From: BOG-931 sp963781725
GTDB lineage: Bacteria; Pseudomonadota; Alphaproteobacteria; Rhizobiales; Xanthobacteraceae
Length of the DNA: 64,000 nt
NCBI GenBank assembly: GCA_963781725.1
Contig: CAWAGV010000001.1
Coordinates: forward strand, 248,001-312,000
Direction: 5' to 3'
Below the pieces are notes generated by a model that saw nothing but the letters and a program-made list of their open reading frames with translations, was not told the origin of the DNA and ran no database searches. The position numbers were made by a program, and so were the translations under genes. Shown here piece after piece: positions 25,577 through 35,782 of this stretch (position 1 is its first letter; every line of letters starts with the position of its first letter).

Positions 25577-26707
25577 ATGCGGCCTGCACCCAATCAGCCT
25601 TACGAAGGATCCGACGCTTTGCCGGTTTCGGCTGAATGCCTTGGAGAAGGGGCGAGCAAAATCTGGAGTGGCTATTTTTCGATGCGCTCTGCGATTTCGG
25701 CGGCGCGCAAGGTTTTCCGTTTTTTCGTTCCGACCGCCAGCATGGGTATGGCGTGGGTCATTGTCGGGATATCCGCTGTAGCGGATATGGTCTGGTTCCC
25801 ATTTTCAAGATTGAATTTTGCGCCGAATACAGCATTGGAGCTTATCAAGGCTTGCGTCACGCTGGCGGCAATGGCGCTGGTACCACCCTTCGTGCGATTT
25901 AGATTGGAAGGTGACTTTTCAGGCATTGCGAATTTTATCCGCAAAGGCGCTCGCGGCCTTACTTTATTGACGCTCGCGGGATCGTTGATCCTGCCGCTGG
26001 TTTTTACCGGAGTCTTGTTTGAATATATTGCTACCAGCGCGGACTTTCCGTTGCTTGACCGATCGCTTGATGCAGTCGACCGGGCGATAGGTTTTGACTG
26101 GTCTTCTTTTCTCGCCACGGCGAATGCTTATCCGTCGGTAAGCGCCGTTTTGGTATTTGCTTATTGGTCGACAGGACCCGTTTTATTGGGAACACTGCTA
26201 ATCCTGTGTTTTAGAGGCGACGTTTATCGGCTGAGCGAGTTTCTGGCAGTCCTTGCTTTGTGTTCACTGTGCACCGGCGTTCTAATGGTGCTTGTGCCGG
26301 CCGCCGGCGCATACGTTCAACACGCTCCAGCCCAGGCTTTGTTTAGTCACCTCGGCACCCACGCTGGGATGTGGCATTTTCAAACGTTCCGGTCGCTGCG
26401 CGACGACTTGACCCCGATTATTGATTTTTCGAAGTCCGAAGGGCTGGTAACTTTCCCATCGTTTCATACCGTCTTGGCAATCATCACGACCTATGCGCTT
26501 CGAGATTTGCGCATACTGTTTTGGATAATCCTGCCTCTGAATTTACTGGTCATTGTGTCAACGCTCCCCGAGGGCGGCCACTATCTCGTGGACGTCATCG
26601 CGGGAATTCTGGTTGCCGGCGTTTCGATTATCGTCGTCACCGCCGTTGAAGCCAGAAGCGGGCGGCGGCACGCCTGCGGAAGGGCCAGCGATGGAGGGCT
26701 TCTCTAA
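25577..26707 (+). CDS. PAP2-type membrane phosphatase, copy 2
   Basis: Membrane protein of 376 residues, paralogous to the gene before it along its whole length, with F-P-S-F-H-T-V and G-G-H-Y-L-V-D-V-I conserved. It differs mainly around residues 30-120 and at the C-terminus, which ends R-H-A-C-G-R-A-S-D-G-G-L-L. The start lies five bases after the stop of copy 1, so the two are probably one transcript. Confidence 0.82.
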   Translation: MRPAPNQPYEGSDALPVSAECLGEGASKIWSGYFSMRSAISAARKVFRFFVPTASMGMAWVIVGISAVADMVWFPFSRLNFAPNTALELIKACVTLAAMALVPPFVRFRLEGDFSGIANFIRKGARGLTLLTLAGSLILPLVFTGVLFEYIATSADFPLLDRSLDAVDRAIGFDWSSFLATANAYPSVSAVLVFAYWSTGPVLLGTLLILCFRGDVYRLSEFLAVLALCSLCTGVLMVLVPAAGAYVQHAPAQALFSHLGTHAGMWHFQTFRSLRDDLTPIIDFSKSEGLVTFPSFHTVLAIITTYALRDLRILFWIILPLNLLVIVSTLPEGGHYLVDVIAGILVAGVSIIVVTAVEARSGRRHACGRASDGGLL

Positions 26708-27281
26708 GCGCTCCACCCTCTGTACCGGCTTTGTTCTGGGCGTAACGGTTCAATAAGTTCTCCTGCATACGCTGCAAAGGCACCGACTGGGGTCTTTGCC
26801 CGATGCTTCAAATCGCTCAACGATGCAAATCCTGGCAAGCTTTGCTGGCGTTCGGCCTTGTCGGTTGCCCGATACCGTTCATGGGGCAGGTCTTTGTGGC
26901 AGCCGCCCTTGTCTGGCGTGCGAAGATCGCTTGGGACCAGCACGGCGGCCGTTTATCGAGCCTGCCTGCCTCTCGTTGAACGGCAGGCCGACGACGCTAC
27001 ACCTTCCTGGAAGGCCGTCACCCAGCGACTGAAGGCTGCCCAGGCCGCGTCAATACGCCTGCCAAATACGCTTCTTCCGCCGCAATCCCGCTTAATAATG
27101 AATATAGGTCTGGCGTAGGGGCCGTATGGACTCCGACCAGCCTATTGATCTAGTTGCACCCCCAGACGCAACGAATAACTGAAGACGTGTAATGGGTACG
27201 AAAATTATCCCCAGACACACTGTGTTGGCACGGTTTTAGCACGTTGAAGTACTGGCGCCGGAGGCGGTAGAGGCAAATCGA
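26708..27281. other. 574-base stretch, no gene supported
   Basis: Several short overlapping frames are open on both strands, none with a good start, family resemblance or fitting composition. I see no hairpin or transposase remnant. It may be decayed coding sequence or a long leader. Confidence 0.4.
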
Positions 27282-27614
27282 ATGGGTCGTCACGAACCAG
27301 CCGGCAATGCCTCAGCGGAATACAAGGTTCGTTCCTTGTGTCTGGTTCTCAATGAACTTGCCGAGCTGATCACCCAGGCCTGGTCTGATTACGAGGCGCA
27401 GACGGCGCCGTCCCCCAACGCCGGGACGTTTGTGGCGCCCGATGCCAATAATGCGACGGAGACATCCAGGTCGGTAAATCCCGGATTTGCGGTCGAAATC
27501 CCGGCTGAGAGAAAATACGAGCAGTCAACGCAACGGATGCTCCGCCGCATCGATGCGCTGCTAGCACCATTTACGACGGATGAGCCGGCTCCCTCGTCTG
27601 AGCGCGACAATTAA
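27282..27614 (+). CDS. hypothetical protein
   Basis: Cytoplasmic protein of 110 residues with no recognised domain. Residues 15-40 and 78-95 look helical; between them is a Pro/Ala/Asn-rich linker. The region before the ATG is G/A-rich (GGAGGCGGTAGAGGC), giving a possible ribosome binding site. It is 55 bases upstream of the DUF2939 gene and may share its transcript. Confidence 0.5.
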   Translation: MGRHEPAGNASAEYKVRSLCLVLNELAELITQAWSDYEAQTAPSPNAGTFVAPDANNATETSRSVNPGFAVEIPAERKYEQSTQRMLRRIDALLAPFTTDEPAPSSERDN

Positions 27615-27669
27615 TTCCGTGGACGTATGATCGCGATGCGGCGAAGACGCCTGGATCGCTGGTTATCTC

Positions 27670-28770
27670 ATGACGGAAAGAGATCAGAGTGACGATGATA
27701 GTCACGCTACCTCAACCCGCGATTACGGTTGGGGGCCGCCTGGCGATAATCCGATCCCCCAGACCTTCTTCCTGCAATCCTTTAAGATACGAATTCCGAA
27801 ATATTCGATCCCGGTCTGGGCCAGGCGCGCAGCGATCGCCGCTGGAGTTTTCATTCTTTGCGTCTCAGCCTGGTTGATATGGCCGTACTACAGCCTTCAT
27901 AGCCTTACTGAGGCCTTCCGCTCCGGTGATGTTGTGGCGCTGGAAAAAGGCGTTGCATGGGATTCAGTTCGACAGGGGCTATACACGGACTTCAGCACTG
28001 TTCCTGAAGCCGCTGCTCTGGCGCCCGGCGCTCTGGAACAGGCTCTGGAACGATATGTAGGTCCGCAAACCCTTGCCGCCGCGGCCTCCAACCAAAACAA
28101 TTCCGTCCAGGGTGGACGAGATGGCGCATTAGCCCGGGTTTCCAGATTCATCCGCACTGTTGGCGGCGCACAGTGGCACCAGATTCGCAGCACTTCTTTT
28201 GCTGGACCCTTTACCTTTCAAGCCGCAGTCCAGATTCCGTACGACACCAATCTGAAAAGCCCTTCCACACTGATTTTCAGTTGGTCATGGGGATGGCGGC
28301 TCACGCGCATCATTCTTCCCAGTGACGGATTGCGGGCTGCCGCAAGTTCGAGCGCATCTGCGGTCGAGGACGGAGCCTTTGCTCTACGCGCACGTGCCCT
28401 CCTGAAAAAGAAACAGGACTACCTGAAGAACCTGCAAATCTATGATTTCAAGGCGCGTTATTACAATTCGCTAAAAGGTAAAATAGCGGGGGTAGAGTTT
28501 GCATTGAAAAACAATGGCACCGAGACTTTGTCGATGGTGCAGGTGACTGTTTATTTTAAGGATGCGCAGGGCAATACGCTGTCAGAACAAAATTATCAGC
28601 CCGTGACCGCGTCGACAGATAACGGTAAACCGCTGAAGCCGAACCAGGTCTGGCAGCCTCAACAAAGTATGTTTCTTGCCGTGCAGTCGGTGCCTTCCGG
28701 CTGGAAGGAAGGTTCGGCTGAGATCCGGATTACCGACATCGAGTTCGAAGGGCAGGCGGCATTGCAATAA
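27670..28770 (+). CDS. DUF2939 membrane-anchored protein
   Basis: Protein of 366 residues with a cytoplasmic lead of about 55 residues, one membrane helix (A-I-A-A-G-V-F-I-L-C-V-S-A-W-L-I-W-P) and a periplasmic part. P-Y-Y-S-L-H-S-L-T-E-A-F-R-S-G-D and V-A-L-E-K-G-V-A-W-D-S-V-R match the DUF2939 pattern. The last 110 residues form a separate beta-rich domain (F-A-L-K-N-N-G-T-E-T-L-S-M-V-Q-V-T-V-Y-F). The function is unknown. Confidence 0.75.
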   Translation: MTERDQSDDDSHATSTRDYGWGPPGDNPIPQTFFLQSFKIRIPKYSIPVWARRAAIAAGVFILCVSAWLIWPYYSLHSLTEAFRSGDVVALEKGVAWDSVRQGLYTDFSTVPEAAALAPGALEQALERYVGPQTLAAAASNQNNSVQGGRDGALARVSRFIRTVGGAQWHQIRSTSFAGPFTFQAAVQIPYDTNLKSPSTLIFSWSWGWRLTRIILPSDGLRAAASSSASAVEDGAFALRARALLKKKQDYLKNLQIYDFKARYYNSLKGKIAGVEFALKNNGTETLSMVQVTVYFKDAQGNTLSEQNYQPVTASTDNGKPLKPNQVWQPQQSMFLAVQSVPSGWKEGSAEIRITDIEFEGQAALQ

Positions 28771-28916
28771 GGAGTCGGCACGAGTTGTCGCGGGGACGCC
28801 TTGGCTCCTTCAGCACTGTCGTGTAGCCCGTCAATCAAAGCTCTTTGATTATGCTCGTCTCGCGGTGGTTTGTCGCGTCGCGCTCGGAGGTTTGGATTAT
28901 GAATGCAATAGCGGCT

Positions 28917-29588
28917 TCAACCTGCGAGTGGTCTTTGGTTTTGCCATTTACGACGCGGCCACCAAGGCAGGAGCATTGGTACGCGCTGTGCGTACTCGCG
29001 ATATTCCGGATATGCGATGGTCAGAACCGCCTCTTCATTCCTGATCCGCCAAATGTGGATCAGGACAGCCACGACCCAAAGACCAATCTTGATCAACGTG
29101 GGATTACTCATCGGTATCGACGCGGCTGCGACCAGCTCGCAGAAGTAGAGCGGATGGCGCACAAAACGGTATGGCCCGGACGTCCGTAAAACTCTGGCCT
29201 GTGCGTCAACAGAATATGATCGGCCGAGGCCGATCAGACACGCGATTGAAAGTGCGCTGAACGTAACGCTTATGATAATGGCTGCGACCTGCATGAATTT
29301 TGGCGTATCCACGATCGGCGCGGGTACGGCCGGCAACGACCATAATACCAAGGTGCCGACGACAGCCGTGGCTCTTGATACCCATCCTAGCGAGTCATGC
29401 TTTGGCGGCAGCCGCACGACAGTCAGTGCGGTAGCGGTCAAATAAAAAATAATGACGGGAAGGGCAGCCAGTGAAACCAAAGGCCTGAGCGTGAAGTCCA
29501 GGTTTTGCAGGCCAAGCATCACAATCGCCGCAAGGAACAAGGTTAAAATGCAGCGCCCGATAAAATCGAGGTTCAAAACCTTAGCCAT
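28917..29588 (-). CDS. isoprenylcysteine methyltransferase-like membrane protein
   Basis: Protein of 223 residues with five or so membrane segments. The C-terminal part carries the ICMT/PEMT signature G-P-Y-R-F-V-R-H-P-L-Y and then R-N-E-E-A-V-L near residue 180-195, used to bind S-adenosylmethionine. Bacterial members methylate lipids or unknown small molecules. Its neighbours give no pathway. Confidence 0.82.
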   Translation of the reverse strand: MAKVLNLDFIGRCILTLFLAAIVMLGLQNLDFTLRPLVSLAALPVIIFYLTATALTVVRLPPKHDSLGWVSRATAVVGTLVLWSLPAVPAPIVDTPKFMQVAAIIISVTFSALSIACLIGLGRSYSVDAQARVLRTSGPYRFVRHPLYFCELVAAASIPMSNPTLIKIGLWVVAVLIHIWRIRNEEAVLTIAYPEYREYAQRVPMLLPWWPRRKWQNQRPLAG

Positions 29589-29765
29589 CTGAATAGCACC
29601 AATACCATGCCTTTCGGTGGGGTTTGAGATACGTTGTCGGATCCAAAGCTGTCAAAAAAAGTTATCAGTCCGTACTGCACTGCTGGCCGGCTGCCCGCTT
29701 AGCCAAGATTGACTAGCAACAATGCGTTGTTAAAGTCATAATCGAGGGAGTGGGGGTAGGTCGTC

Positions 29766-30765
29766 GTGAAGGTGTTAAGTCGCGTTTTAGCGGCAATTGG
29801 CGCGTGTTCATGCGCGGTCACTGCGGCGACCGCAGCGGATCAGGCGCCGCCAGCTTATCCAGTCAATCCAGCGATCAACTACCCACTCGTCGCACCTCCG
29901 CCGATCCCCCAGTGGGAAGGTGAGGTGGGTGGACGGTACTTTTTCAGCAGCGGACAAAGCCGGCTGAAGCTTTATGGCGCTCCTGGTGTGCTCGAACTCC
30001 GAGCTGACCTACTCCGGGCTGACCGCCAATGCCGGAGAAATATTTGGCCGTGTCGAACATATCTCCGGATTTTTTCTGAAGGGCTACTTCGGAGGTGCGA
30101 AGCTGAATGCCGGGCAACTGAAGGACGAAGATTTTCCTCCGGCCGTGACGCCATATTCGAGCACGACCAGTGATCAGCGTGGCGGAAATCTGAAATATGC
30201 CACGGTCGATTTCGGCTGGGACTGGCGTTCGGAGAATGTTCGGCTCGGCGTGTTTGCCGGCTACCTTTATTACGCCGACCACTTAAACGCCTACGGCTGT
30301 ACACAGACCGCCGGCAACCTGGGCGTCTGCGTGCCATCAATTCCAAACTCGGTTCTTGCGATCACTGACGATGTGACCTGGAACGCCATGCGACTTGGCA
30401 TTGTTACGGACTGGCGTCTCGGTTTTGGGTGGTCACTCATAACAGAAGCAGCTTGGCTACCGGTTGGGCTGTTGACTGCATCTGATTTCCATTGGCTGCG
30501 CCCGGATCTGATTAACCCGACCCCCGAAAAGGGCGCCGCTTTCGCACAGGTCCAACTGGAAGCAATCCTGCGATATCAGGTGTCGCCTAATTTCTCGATG
30601 GGAGTTGGGGGACGGTACTGGCAAATCGGTACAACGTCCGCCGAAGCCGATTTTGCTGGCTCGCAAGCTCAAGCAATAACCTATCGAACCGAGAGATGGG
30701 GAGCATTTGTCCAGGCAAGCTACAGTTTTGGCGATCTGCCGCCAACTCACCGTCTTTCTCCGTGA
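29766..30765 (+). pseudogene. outer-membrane beta-barrel protein, frameshifted
   Basis: The first frame starts with a GTG at 29766 and a signal peptide (M-K-V-L-S-R-V-L-A-A-I-G-A) ending T-A-A-D, and reads to G-R-Y-F-F-S-S-G-Q-S-R-L-K-L-Y-G-A-P-G-V-L. The rest of the barrel continues in the next frame from N-S-E-L-T-Y-S-G-L to Q-A-S-Y-S-F-G. Removing one base near 29992-29995 (CTCGAACTCC) joins the two into about 332 residues. Alternating W-R, Y-Y and G-W pairs and a C-terminal aromatic strand suggest an outer-membrane barrel. It is a recent pseudogene or a sequencing error. Confidence 0.75.
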
Positions 30766-30779
30766 AGACATGTTCGTGA

Positions 30780-30796
30780 CTCGGCGAACTGCCGAG
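30780..30796 (+). terminator. small hairpin after barrel gene
   Basis: CTCGGC pairs with GCCGAG around GAACT, followed by CAGGGTTTAAATT. The short T run makes it a modest terminator candidate for the plus-strand barrel gene. Confidence 0.45.
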
Positions 30797-31018
30797 CAGG
30801 GTTTAAATTCGTTGGATTGAAGAAGCTCTGGTGATCAGCCCGGGGTTCTAAGCGCGTACGCTCCGGCACCGAGACCGTCTGGTTACGGCAGCAAAAATAT
30901 TATTAGAGTCAGCTGAATTTCCGGAACATTTCTTCGAGACATGAGCCTTCGAGGAACGTTCGTCGGCCGGGGAACGCTTCAGTCGGAGCGCGCTGCTCGA
31001 CGCGTCATTAGGGCGACG

Positions 31019-33199
31019 CTACTCAAGCCCCAGTGGAAAGCGCCATTCGGTGCCCATGTTGTCGTCGGTCACCAGCTGCGTGCGGGCGCTGCGTGCGAGA
31101 ATACTGGAGCAGGGCTCGATCGGAGTTTGCTCAGTGCCGGCGGCCACATCCGCCTGCCACGTCGTCAGCCCGTCGAGCTTGGCGCGATCCTCTTCGCGCG
31201 CCAGATCGAGTACCGGGCGGCCATCGATCTTGTAGGCCGCGAGCGTTCGGCTCCAGCGCGCGAAGTCCCATTGGATCGTCGTCTGCGACACTACCATGTG
31301 ATTGATGAAGCGTGCGCCGTCGGCGAAGTCCATGCATCCGGAGCGCTGAGCGCGCAGCGAACTGGTTGTGTTGTAGAAAAATATGCCGCCCGGATTCAGA
31401 TGGCTCTTGATGAGGTCGTGAAATTCGACAGAGAGAAGATTCGTGGTGTTGGCCCGGAAGTGCCAGGTCGTATTGGAAATGATGGCATCAAAATGCTGGC
31501 CGGGATTGGCCCGCAACCAGCGGCGGCCGTCGTCGGTGACGATGTGGACCTTGGGATTGCTCAGGATCGAAGCAACTTCCGGCTCTTGCACGATTAGCGA
31601 CAGGTAGCCCGGATTGATCTCGACCACGGTGAGTGAAGCAACGTCCGGATTGCTCGCGATCACCTGTGCCCACGAGCCGGAGGAGAGACCGATCATCAAT
31701 ACGTCGCGCGGGGCTGGGTGAAATAAACTCAGCGCATACGGTCGCACGATACCGTTGTTGTCGTGGAGCAAATCGACGTTGAAATGCCCGTCATACATGC
31801 CGTTGCCGAATACGGTGCCGTCGGCGGCTACAGTGATGATACCGCTGCGATTCTCGATCACGCGAACGAGCGGGGGCACATCTGACGCTCCTTTTGATTG
31901 CAAAGCATCGAATATGGTCGTGGAGAGACGCGGCGTCGCAATCATCGCCAGCACCGCGAGTCCGGCAGCAAATCCGACGCACCGGAACCGTTCCCCGCGC
32001 GGCAGCGGCAACAGCGTCGTCAACAATGCGGTGCAAGCGAGACTGGCCACGACTAGCGCCGCACTTAGAGCAAGTAGGCCGAAGCGATCCATCAGCAGGA
32101 AGCCGGTCACGATCGAGCCTGAAGCGGAACCAAGGATGTTGGCGAGATAGAGCAGCGCGGTGCGCATGCCGGCACGGTCGTCGGCAGGGATGCTGAATGC
32201 GGCGAGGTAGGGCAGCACCGAGCCCCAAAAGCGCGCGAACAGGTAGACTAAAACAAATGCCACGGCGAGCACGTACCGGCCGATCCAGGCTAGGTGATCC
32301 AGGAGCGGTAGGAATAGAAGTCCAACCGCGCTTGCCAACAGCAATGCGATCACCACACGTCGCATGGCCTGCTCATGCGACGCGGTCGCACAATTATCGC
32401 CTGCGCGGCGCGCGCCCGAAGCCAACCCGATTAAAAACGCGCCGAGTGTCAGTGCGAACGCCGTGGGACCCGACCCCGCGGCATAGGACACCGTACGGAA
32501 GAAAAAGATTTCGTAAGACAGCGATACGAATCCGGACACTGCCGACACGATCAGTGCGGCACCAGGCCCCAGCAAAATTTTATTTGCTGCGTGGGCTCGT
32601 GGTGCATCGGTTGCCTCAACAACTGCCTCACCGATGTCACGGCGCCAAGCGATCAGCGCACCCACCGCTACTGCGCCGTTGATCGCGGCCGCGACAAAGA
32701 CCGCGCCCTGCATGCCCACAAACGGGAAAACCAGCACCGCGGAGACGAGACACGCCGCGCCTGCACCGATCGTATTGACGTAGTAGAGGAGCCCGACTGC
32801 GCTCCCGACATTGCCGGAGCGGCGAACGAGATGTCCCACCAGGATTGGAAGCGTAGCGCCCATCAGCAAGGTCGGCACAATGACCAGTGCCAGGCTGACC
32901 GCCGCCGTTACTGGTAAGGGCAGACCAATGATCATGTCGCCGACCCGCTCAAAGATTTTAAGCGATGCTGCGCCGAACGCGCCGGTCATCAGTTCGATCG
33001 TGGCGAGGAGCGGCAGTAATGGGATGCCGCGCCGCTTCGAAAGCCAACCGCCAGCGAGGCTGCCGAGACCGAGGCCAAGCATGAATGCCGTGACGACAAT
33101 CGTCACCAACTCGATATTAACGCCGAAGATGCGGAACAGCGCTCGCTGCCAAGTTAGCTGATAGATCAGCGCCGGAAAGCCGGAAAAGAAAAACAGCAC
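31019..33199 (-). CDS. membrane-fused spermidine synthase-like protein
   Basis: Protein of at least 726 residues. The first 440 or so are membrane helices of a transporter-like half (F-F-S-G-F-P-A-L-I-Y-Q-L-T-W-Q-R, then L-G-L-G-L-G-S-L-A-G-G-W). The rest is a Rossmann domain of the polyamine aminopropyltransferase type (V-L-M-I-G-L-S-S-G-S-W, V-V-E-I-N-P-G-Y). Typical polyamine-binding residues are not clear, so the substrate may differ. The start is a GTG, and the frame stays open upstream with residues that fit the family (L-D-A-W-T-R-L-L-C-V), so the true start may be earlier and non-ATG. Confidence 0.82.
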   Translation of the reverse strand: MLFFFSGFPALIYQLTWQRALFRIFGVNIELVTIVVTAFMLGLGLGSLAGGWLSKRRGIPLLPLLATIELMTGAFGAASLKIFERVGDMIIGLPLPVTAAVSLALVIVPTLLMGATLPILVGHLVRRSGNVGSAVGLLYYVNTIGAGAACLVSAVLVFPFVGMQGAVFVAAAINGAVAVGALIAWRRDIGEAVVEATDAPRAHAANKILLGPGAALIVSAVSGFVSLSYEIFFFRTVSYAAGSGPTAFALTLGAFLIGLASGARRAGDNCATASHEQAMRRVVIALLLASAVGLLFLPLLDHLAWIGRYVLAVAFVLVYLFARFWGSVLPYLAAFSIPADDRAGMRTALLYLANILGSASGSIVTGFLLMDRFGLLALSAALVVASLACTALLTTLLPLPRGERFRCVGFAAGLAVLAMIATPRLSTTIFDALQSKGASDVPPLVRVIENRSGIITVAADGTVFGNGMYDGHFNVDLLHDNNGIVRPYALSLFHPAPRDVLMIGLSSGSWAQVIASNPDVASLTVVEINPGYLSLIVQEPEVASILSNPKVHIVTDDGRRWLRANPGQHFDAIISNTTWHFRANTTNLLSVEFHDLIKSHLNPGGIFFYNTTSSLRAQRSGCMDFADGARFINHMVVSQTTIQWDFARWSRTLAAYKIDGRPVLDLAREEDRAKLDGLTTWQADVAAGTEQTPIEPCSSILARSARTQLVTDDNMGTEWRFPLGLE

Positions 33200-33467
33200 G
33201 CACAGTAGGCGCGTCCAGGCGTCGAGGGGGCCAATATGCCGCGTTTGGTTGGATTTCCAGCTACGTCCAGGCTTGTCATTTTGGCTCTTGCATCTAGTCC
33301 TATTACCTTTGAACGGCTGGCGATTGTCGCAGGCATGGCAAGAATATCGACCGCTGGAAAAGCCCGGTAATTTGGATGGTACCCCTTGGCTACCGGCTAA
33401 AACCTTTCAGTAAATAGGATCATTGTTTCGTATGGCCGCGGCAAAAGTTTTGCGTATTGATCTGAAG

Positions 33468-34403
33468 TCAACCGTTAGATTGAGAGTACCACCGGTACGC
33501 GTCCGCGAGGCCTTCGCGAAGTGGGATGCCGGGATGCCAGCCCATTGCGGTGAGCCTGGAAACATCAAGGAGCTTCCGCGGCATGCCGTCTGGCTTGCTA
33601 TGGTCGTAGTGAAAACGACCTTCAAATCCGACAATCTCAGCCACGAGAGTCGCAAGTTCGGCGATCGTCAGGTCCTTTCCCCAACCAATATTGATCGAAT
33701 GTTCGTCCGAATAATTCTTCATCAAGAATACCAGGGCGTCGGCCAGATCGTCGACATGCAGGAATTCCCGCCGTGGCGTGCCGGTGCCCCAGATCTCGAT
33801 GTTCGGCGCCCCGGTCATCTTGGCGTGGTGAGCTTTGACCAATAGGGCGGCCACCACGTGGCTGCTCAATGGGTCGTAGTTGTCGCCGGGGCCGAAAAGA
33901 TTGGTGGGCTGGGCCGAAATGAAATCGCAGCCATACTGACGCCGATAGGCGGTGCACATTTTCAAGCCGGCAATCTTGGCGATGCCGTACCATTCATTGG
34001 TTGGCTCGAGCGGGCCGGTAAGAAGCGCTTCCTCCGGGATCGGCTGCTGTGCAAGTCGCGGATAGATGCACGACGAGCCGAGAAACAGTAGCTTCTTCAC
34101 GCCGACCCGGCGGGCGCCTTCGATCACATTCGATGCGATCGCGACATTGTCGTAGAGAAATTCTGCCGGCCGTGAGCTGTTGGCAAGAATGCCACCGACT
34201 GTGGCCGCGGCAACAAACACCGCATCCGGTCGCGCAGTGGCAAGCCATTGCTCGGTCTCTGCCTGCCGTCTCAGATCGATTTGGCGATGGTTGACGGTCA
34301 AAACCTCGCAACTTTCCCGCGCGAGACGTCGCAGCAGTGCGCTGCCGACCATGCCACTGTGGCCCGCCACGAAAACGCGCTGCCCGGCCAGTGAAAACGT
34401 CAT
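33468..34403 (-). CDS. fcl: GDP-L-fucose synthase
   Basis: Protein of 311 residues of the short-chain dehydrogenase fold. G-H-S-G-M-V-G-S-A binds NADP at the N-terminus; G-S-S-C-I-Y-P near 110 and N-E-W-Y-G-I-A-K near 140 form the Ser-Tyr-Lys site. It converts GDP-4-keto-6-deoxymannose to GDP-L-fucose by epimerisation and reduction. It starts ten bases after gmd stops, so the two form an operon that makes a sugar donor for the polysaccharide. Confidence 0.95.
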   Translation of the reverse strand: MTFSLAGQRVFVAGHSGMVGSALLRRLARESCEVLTVNHRQIDLRRQAETEQWLATARPDAVFVAAATVGGILANSSRPAEFLYDNVAIASNVIEGARRVGVKKLLFLGSSCIYPRLAQQPIPEEALLTGPLEPTNEWYGIAKIAGLKMCTAYRRQYGCDFISAQPTNLFGPGDNYDPLSSHVVAALLVKAHHAKMTGAPNIEIWGTGTPRREFLHVDDLADALVFLMKNYSDEHSINIGWGKDLTIAELATLVAEIVGFEGRFHYDHSKPDGMPRKLLDVSRLTAMGWHPGIPLREGLADAYRWYSQSNG

Positions 34404-34413
34404 CGATATTCAC

Positions 34414-35502
34414 TTAGCTGCCGGTCGTGGCTTCGCCACGCTGGGGGCTGTCGTAACCGGCTGCCTTGAGGACCTTTTCACGTCTCGCAAGATCAAGATC
34501 GTGGGCAACCATCATCTTGACCAATTCCTTGAAGGAGACGCGGGGCGCCCAGCCGAGCTTGCGACGCGCTTTGGTCGCATCACCGCAAAGTGCATCCACC
34601 TCGGTCGGTCGAAAGTAGCGGGGGTCGATCTCGACATGGCGTTGCCAGTCGAGACCGGCCTCCGCGAAGGCAAGTTCGACGAATTCGCGCACGGAATAGG
34701 ATTCGCCGGTGGCGACGACATAATCATCGGGTTTGTCCTGCTGCAGCATTAGCCACATCGCCTCGACAAAGTCGCCGGCAAAACCCCAGTCACGCTTGGC
34801 GTCGAGATTCCCAAGGTACAGCTTTTGCTGCAGTCCTTCCTTGATGCGGCCGATAGCGCGAGTGGTTTTTCGCGTCACGAAGGTTTCACCGCGCTGGGGG
34901 CTCTCGTGATTGAAAAGAATTCCATTGCAAATAAACAGATCATAGGCCTCGCGATAATTAACGGCGTACCAGTGCGCCGCGAGCTTGCTGACCGCGTACG
35001 GGCTCCGCGGATAAAACGGTGTCGCTTCGTTCTGAGGAGGGAGCGAGGCTCCGAACATTTCCGAAGAGCCGGCCTGGTAGTAGCGCACCGGTCGGCCGCG
35101 CTGACGGACGTGGTCGCGCAGCGCTTCAAGTAGCCGCAGCGTGCCGAGGGCGTCGACGTCGGCGGTATATTCGGGGATGTCGAACGACACCCTGACGTGG
35201 CTTTGCGCCCCAAGATTGTAGATTTCGTCGGGGTCGACCTTCTCCATGACATGCCGGAGCGCAGATGTATCGGCGAGATCGCCGTAATGCAGGGTCAGGT
35301 CCACGCCGCCTACGTGCGGATCGCGGTAGAGTTGATCGATGCGATCAGTGTTGAACAGGCTGGCGCGCCTTATGATGCCGTGGACCTGATATCCCTTGTC
35401 CAGCAAAAACCGTGCGAGATATGAGCCGTCCTGACCCGTAACGCCAGTGATCAGCGCGCGTTTGTTGCGCAAAGACGCGGGAGCTTCGTTAACTGAGGTC
35501 AT
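34414..35502 (-). CDS. gmd: GDP-mannose 4,6-dehydratase
   Basis: Protein of 362 residues. G-V-T-G-Q-D-G-S-Y-L-A is the NADP motif, and S-P-Y-A-V-S-K-L-A-A near residue 150 carries the catalytic Tyr and Lys; R-R-A-S-L-F-N-T-D-R-I is typical of GMD. It makes GDP-4-keto-6-deoxy-D-mannose, the substrate of the next gene. The ATG at 35500-35502 is preferred to a TTG at 35526. Confidence 0.96.
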   Translation of the reverse strand: MTSVNEAPASLRNKRALITGVTGQDGSYLARFLLDKGYQVHGIIRRASLFNTDRIDQLYRDPHVGGVDLTLHYGDLADTSALRHVMEKVDPDEIYNLGAQSHVRVSFDIPEYTADVDALGTLRLLEALRDHVRQRGRPVRYYQAGSSEMFGASLPPQNEATPFYPRSPYAVSKLAAHWYAVNYREAYDLFICNGILFNHESPQRGETFVTRKTTRAIGRIKEGLQQKLYLGNLDAKRDWGFAGDFVEAMWLMLQQDKPDDYVVATGESYSVREFVELAFAEAGLDWQRHVEIDPRYFRPTEVDALCGDATKARRKLGWAPRVSFKELVKMMVAHDLDLARREKVLKAAGYDSPQRGEATTGS

Positions 35503-35782
35503 TGCTCGATGTGATCTATGGGACAAACCCAGATTCGACTATCGCAAGGCGATCTTTTGGTAAACCAGTTAACCGCCATCCCGATACGCCGCATTGATAT
35601 AGCGTAATTCTCGTCCCACGTCTGCAGACGAGAAAACACAAGACCTCCGACCGTTAAGCCCCGTGCATTAACCGCGCCTGCGTCGTGCGACACAATCAAC
35701 TCGCTGAGAGCTCCCTCGGGTGCTATTCATAGCCTCGACCTGTTCGATCAATTTGCTCACTCCGCCGGGAAGCGGGGCCCAA

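Noticed and set aside
26708..27281. Possible transposase or gene remnant
   Set aside because: No recognisable motif in any frame; left as an unassigned stretch.
32197..32682. Plus-strand frame of 161 residues
   Set aside because: Shadow of the membrane-spermidine synthase gene; the basic composition is typical of a reverse frame.
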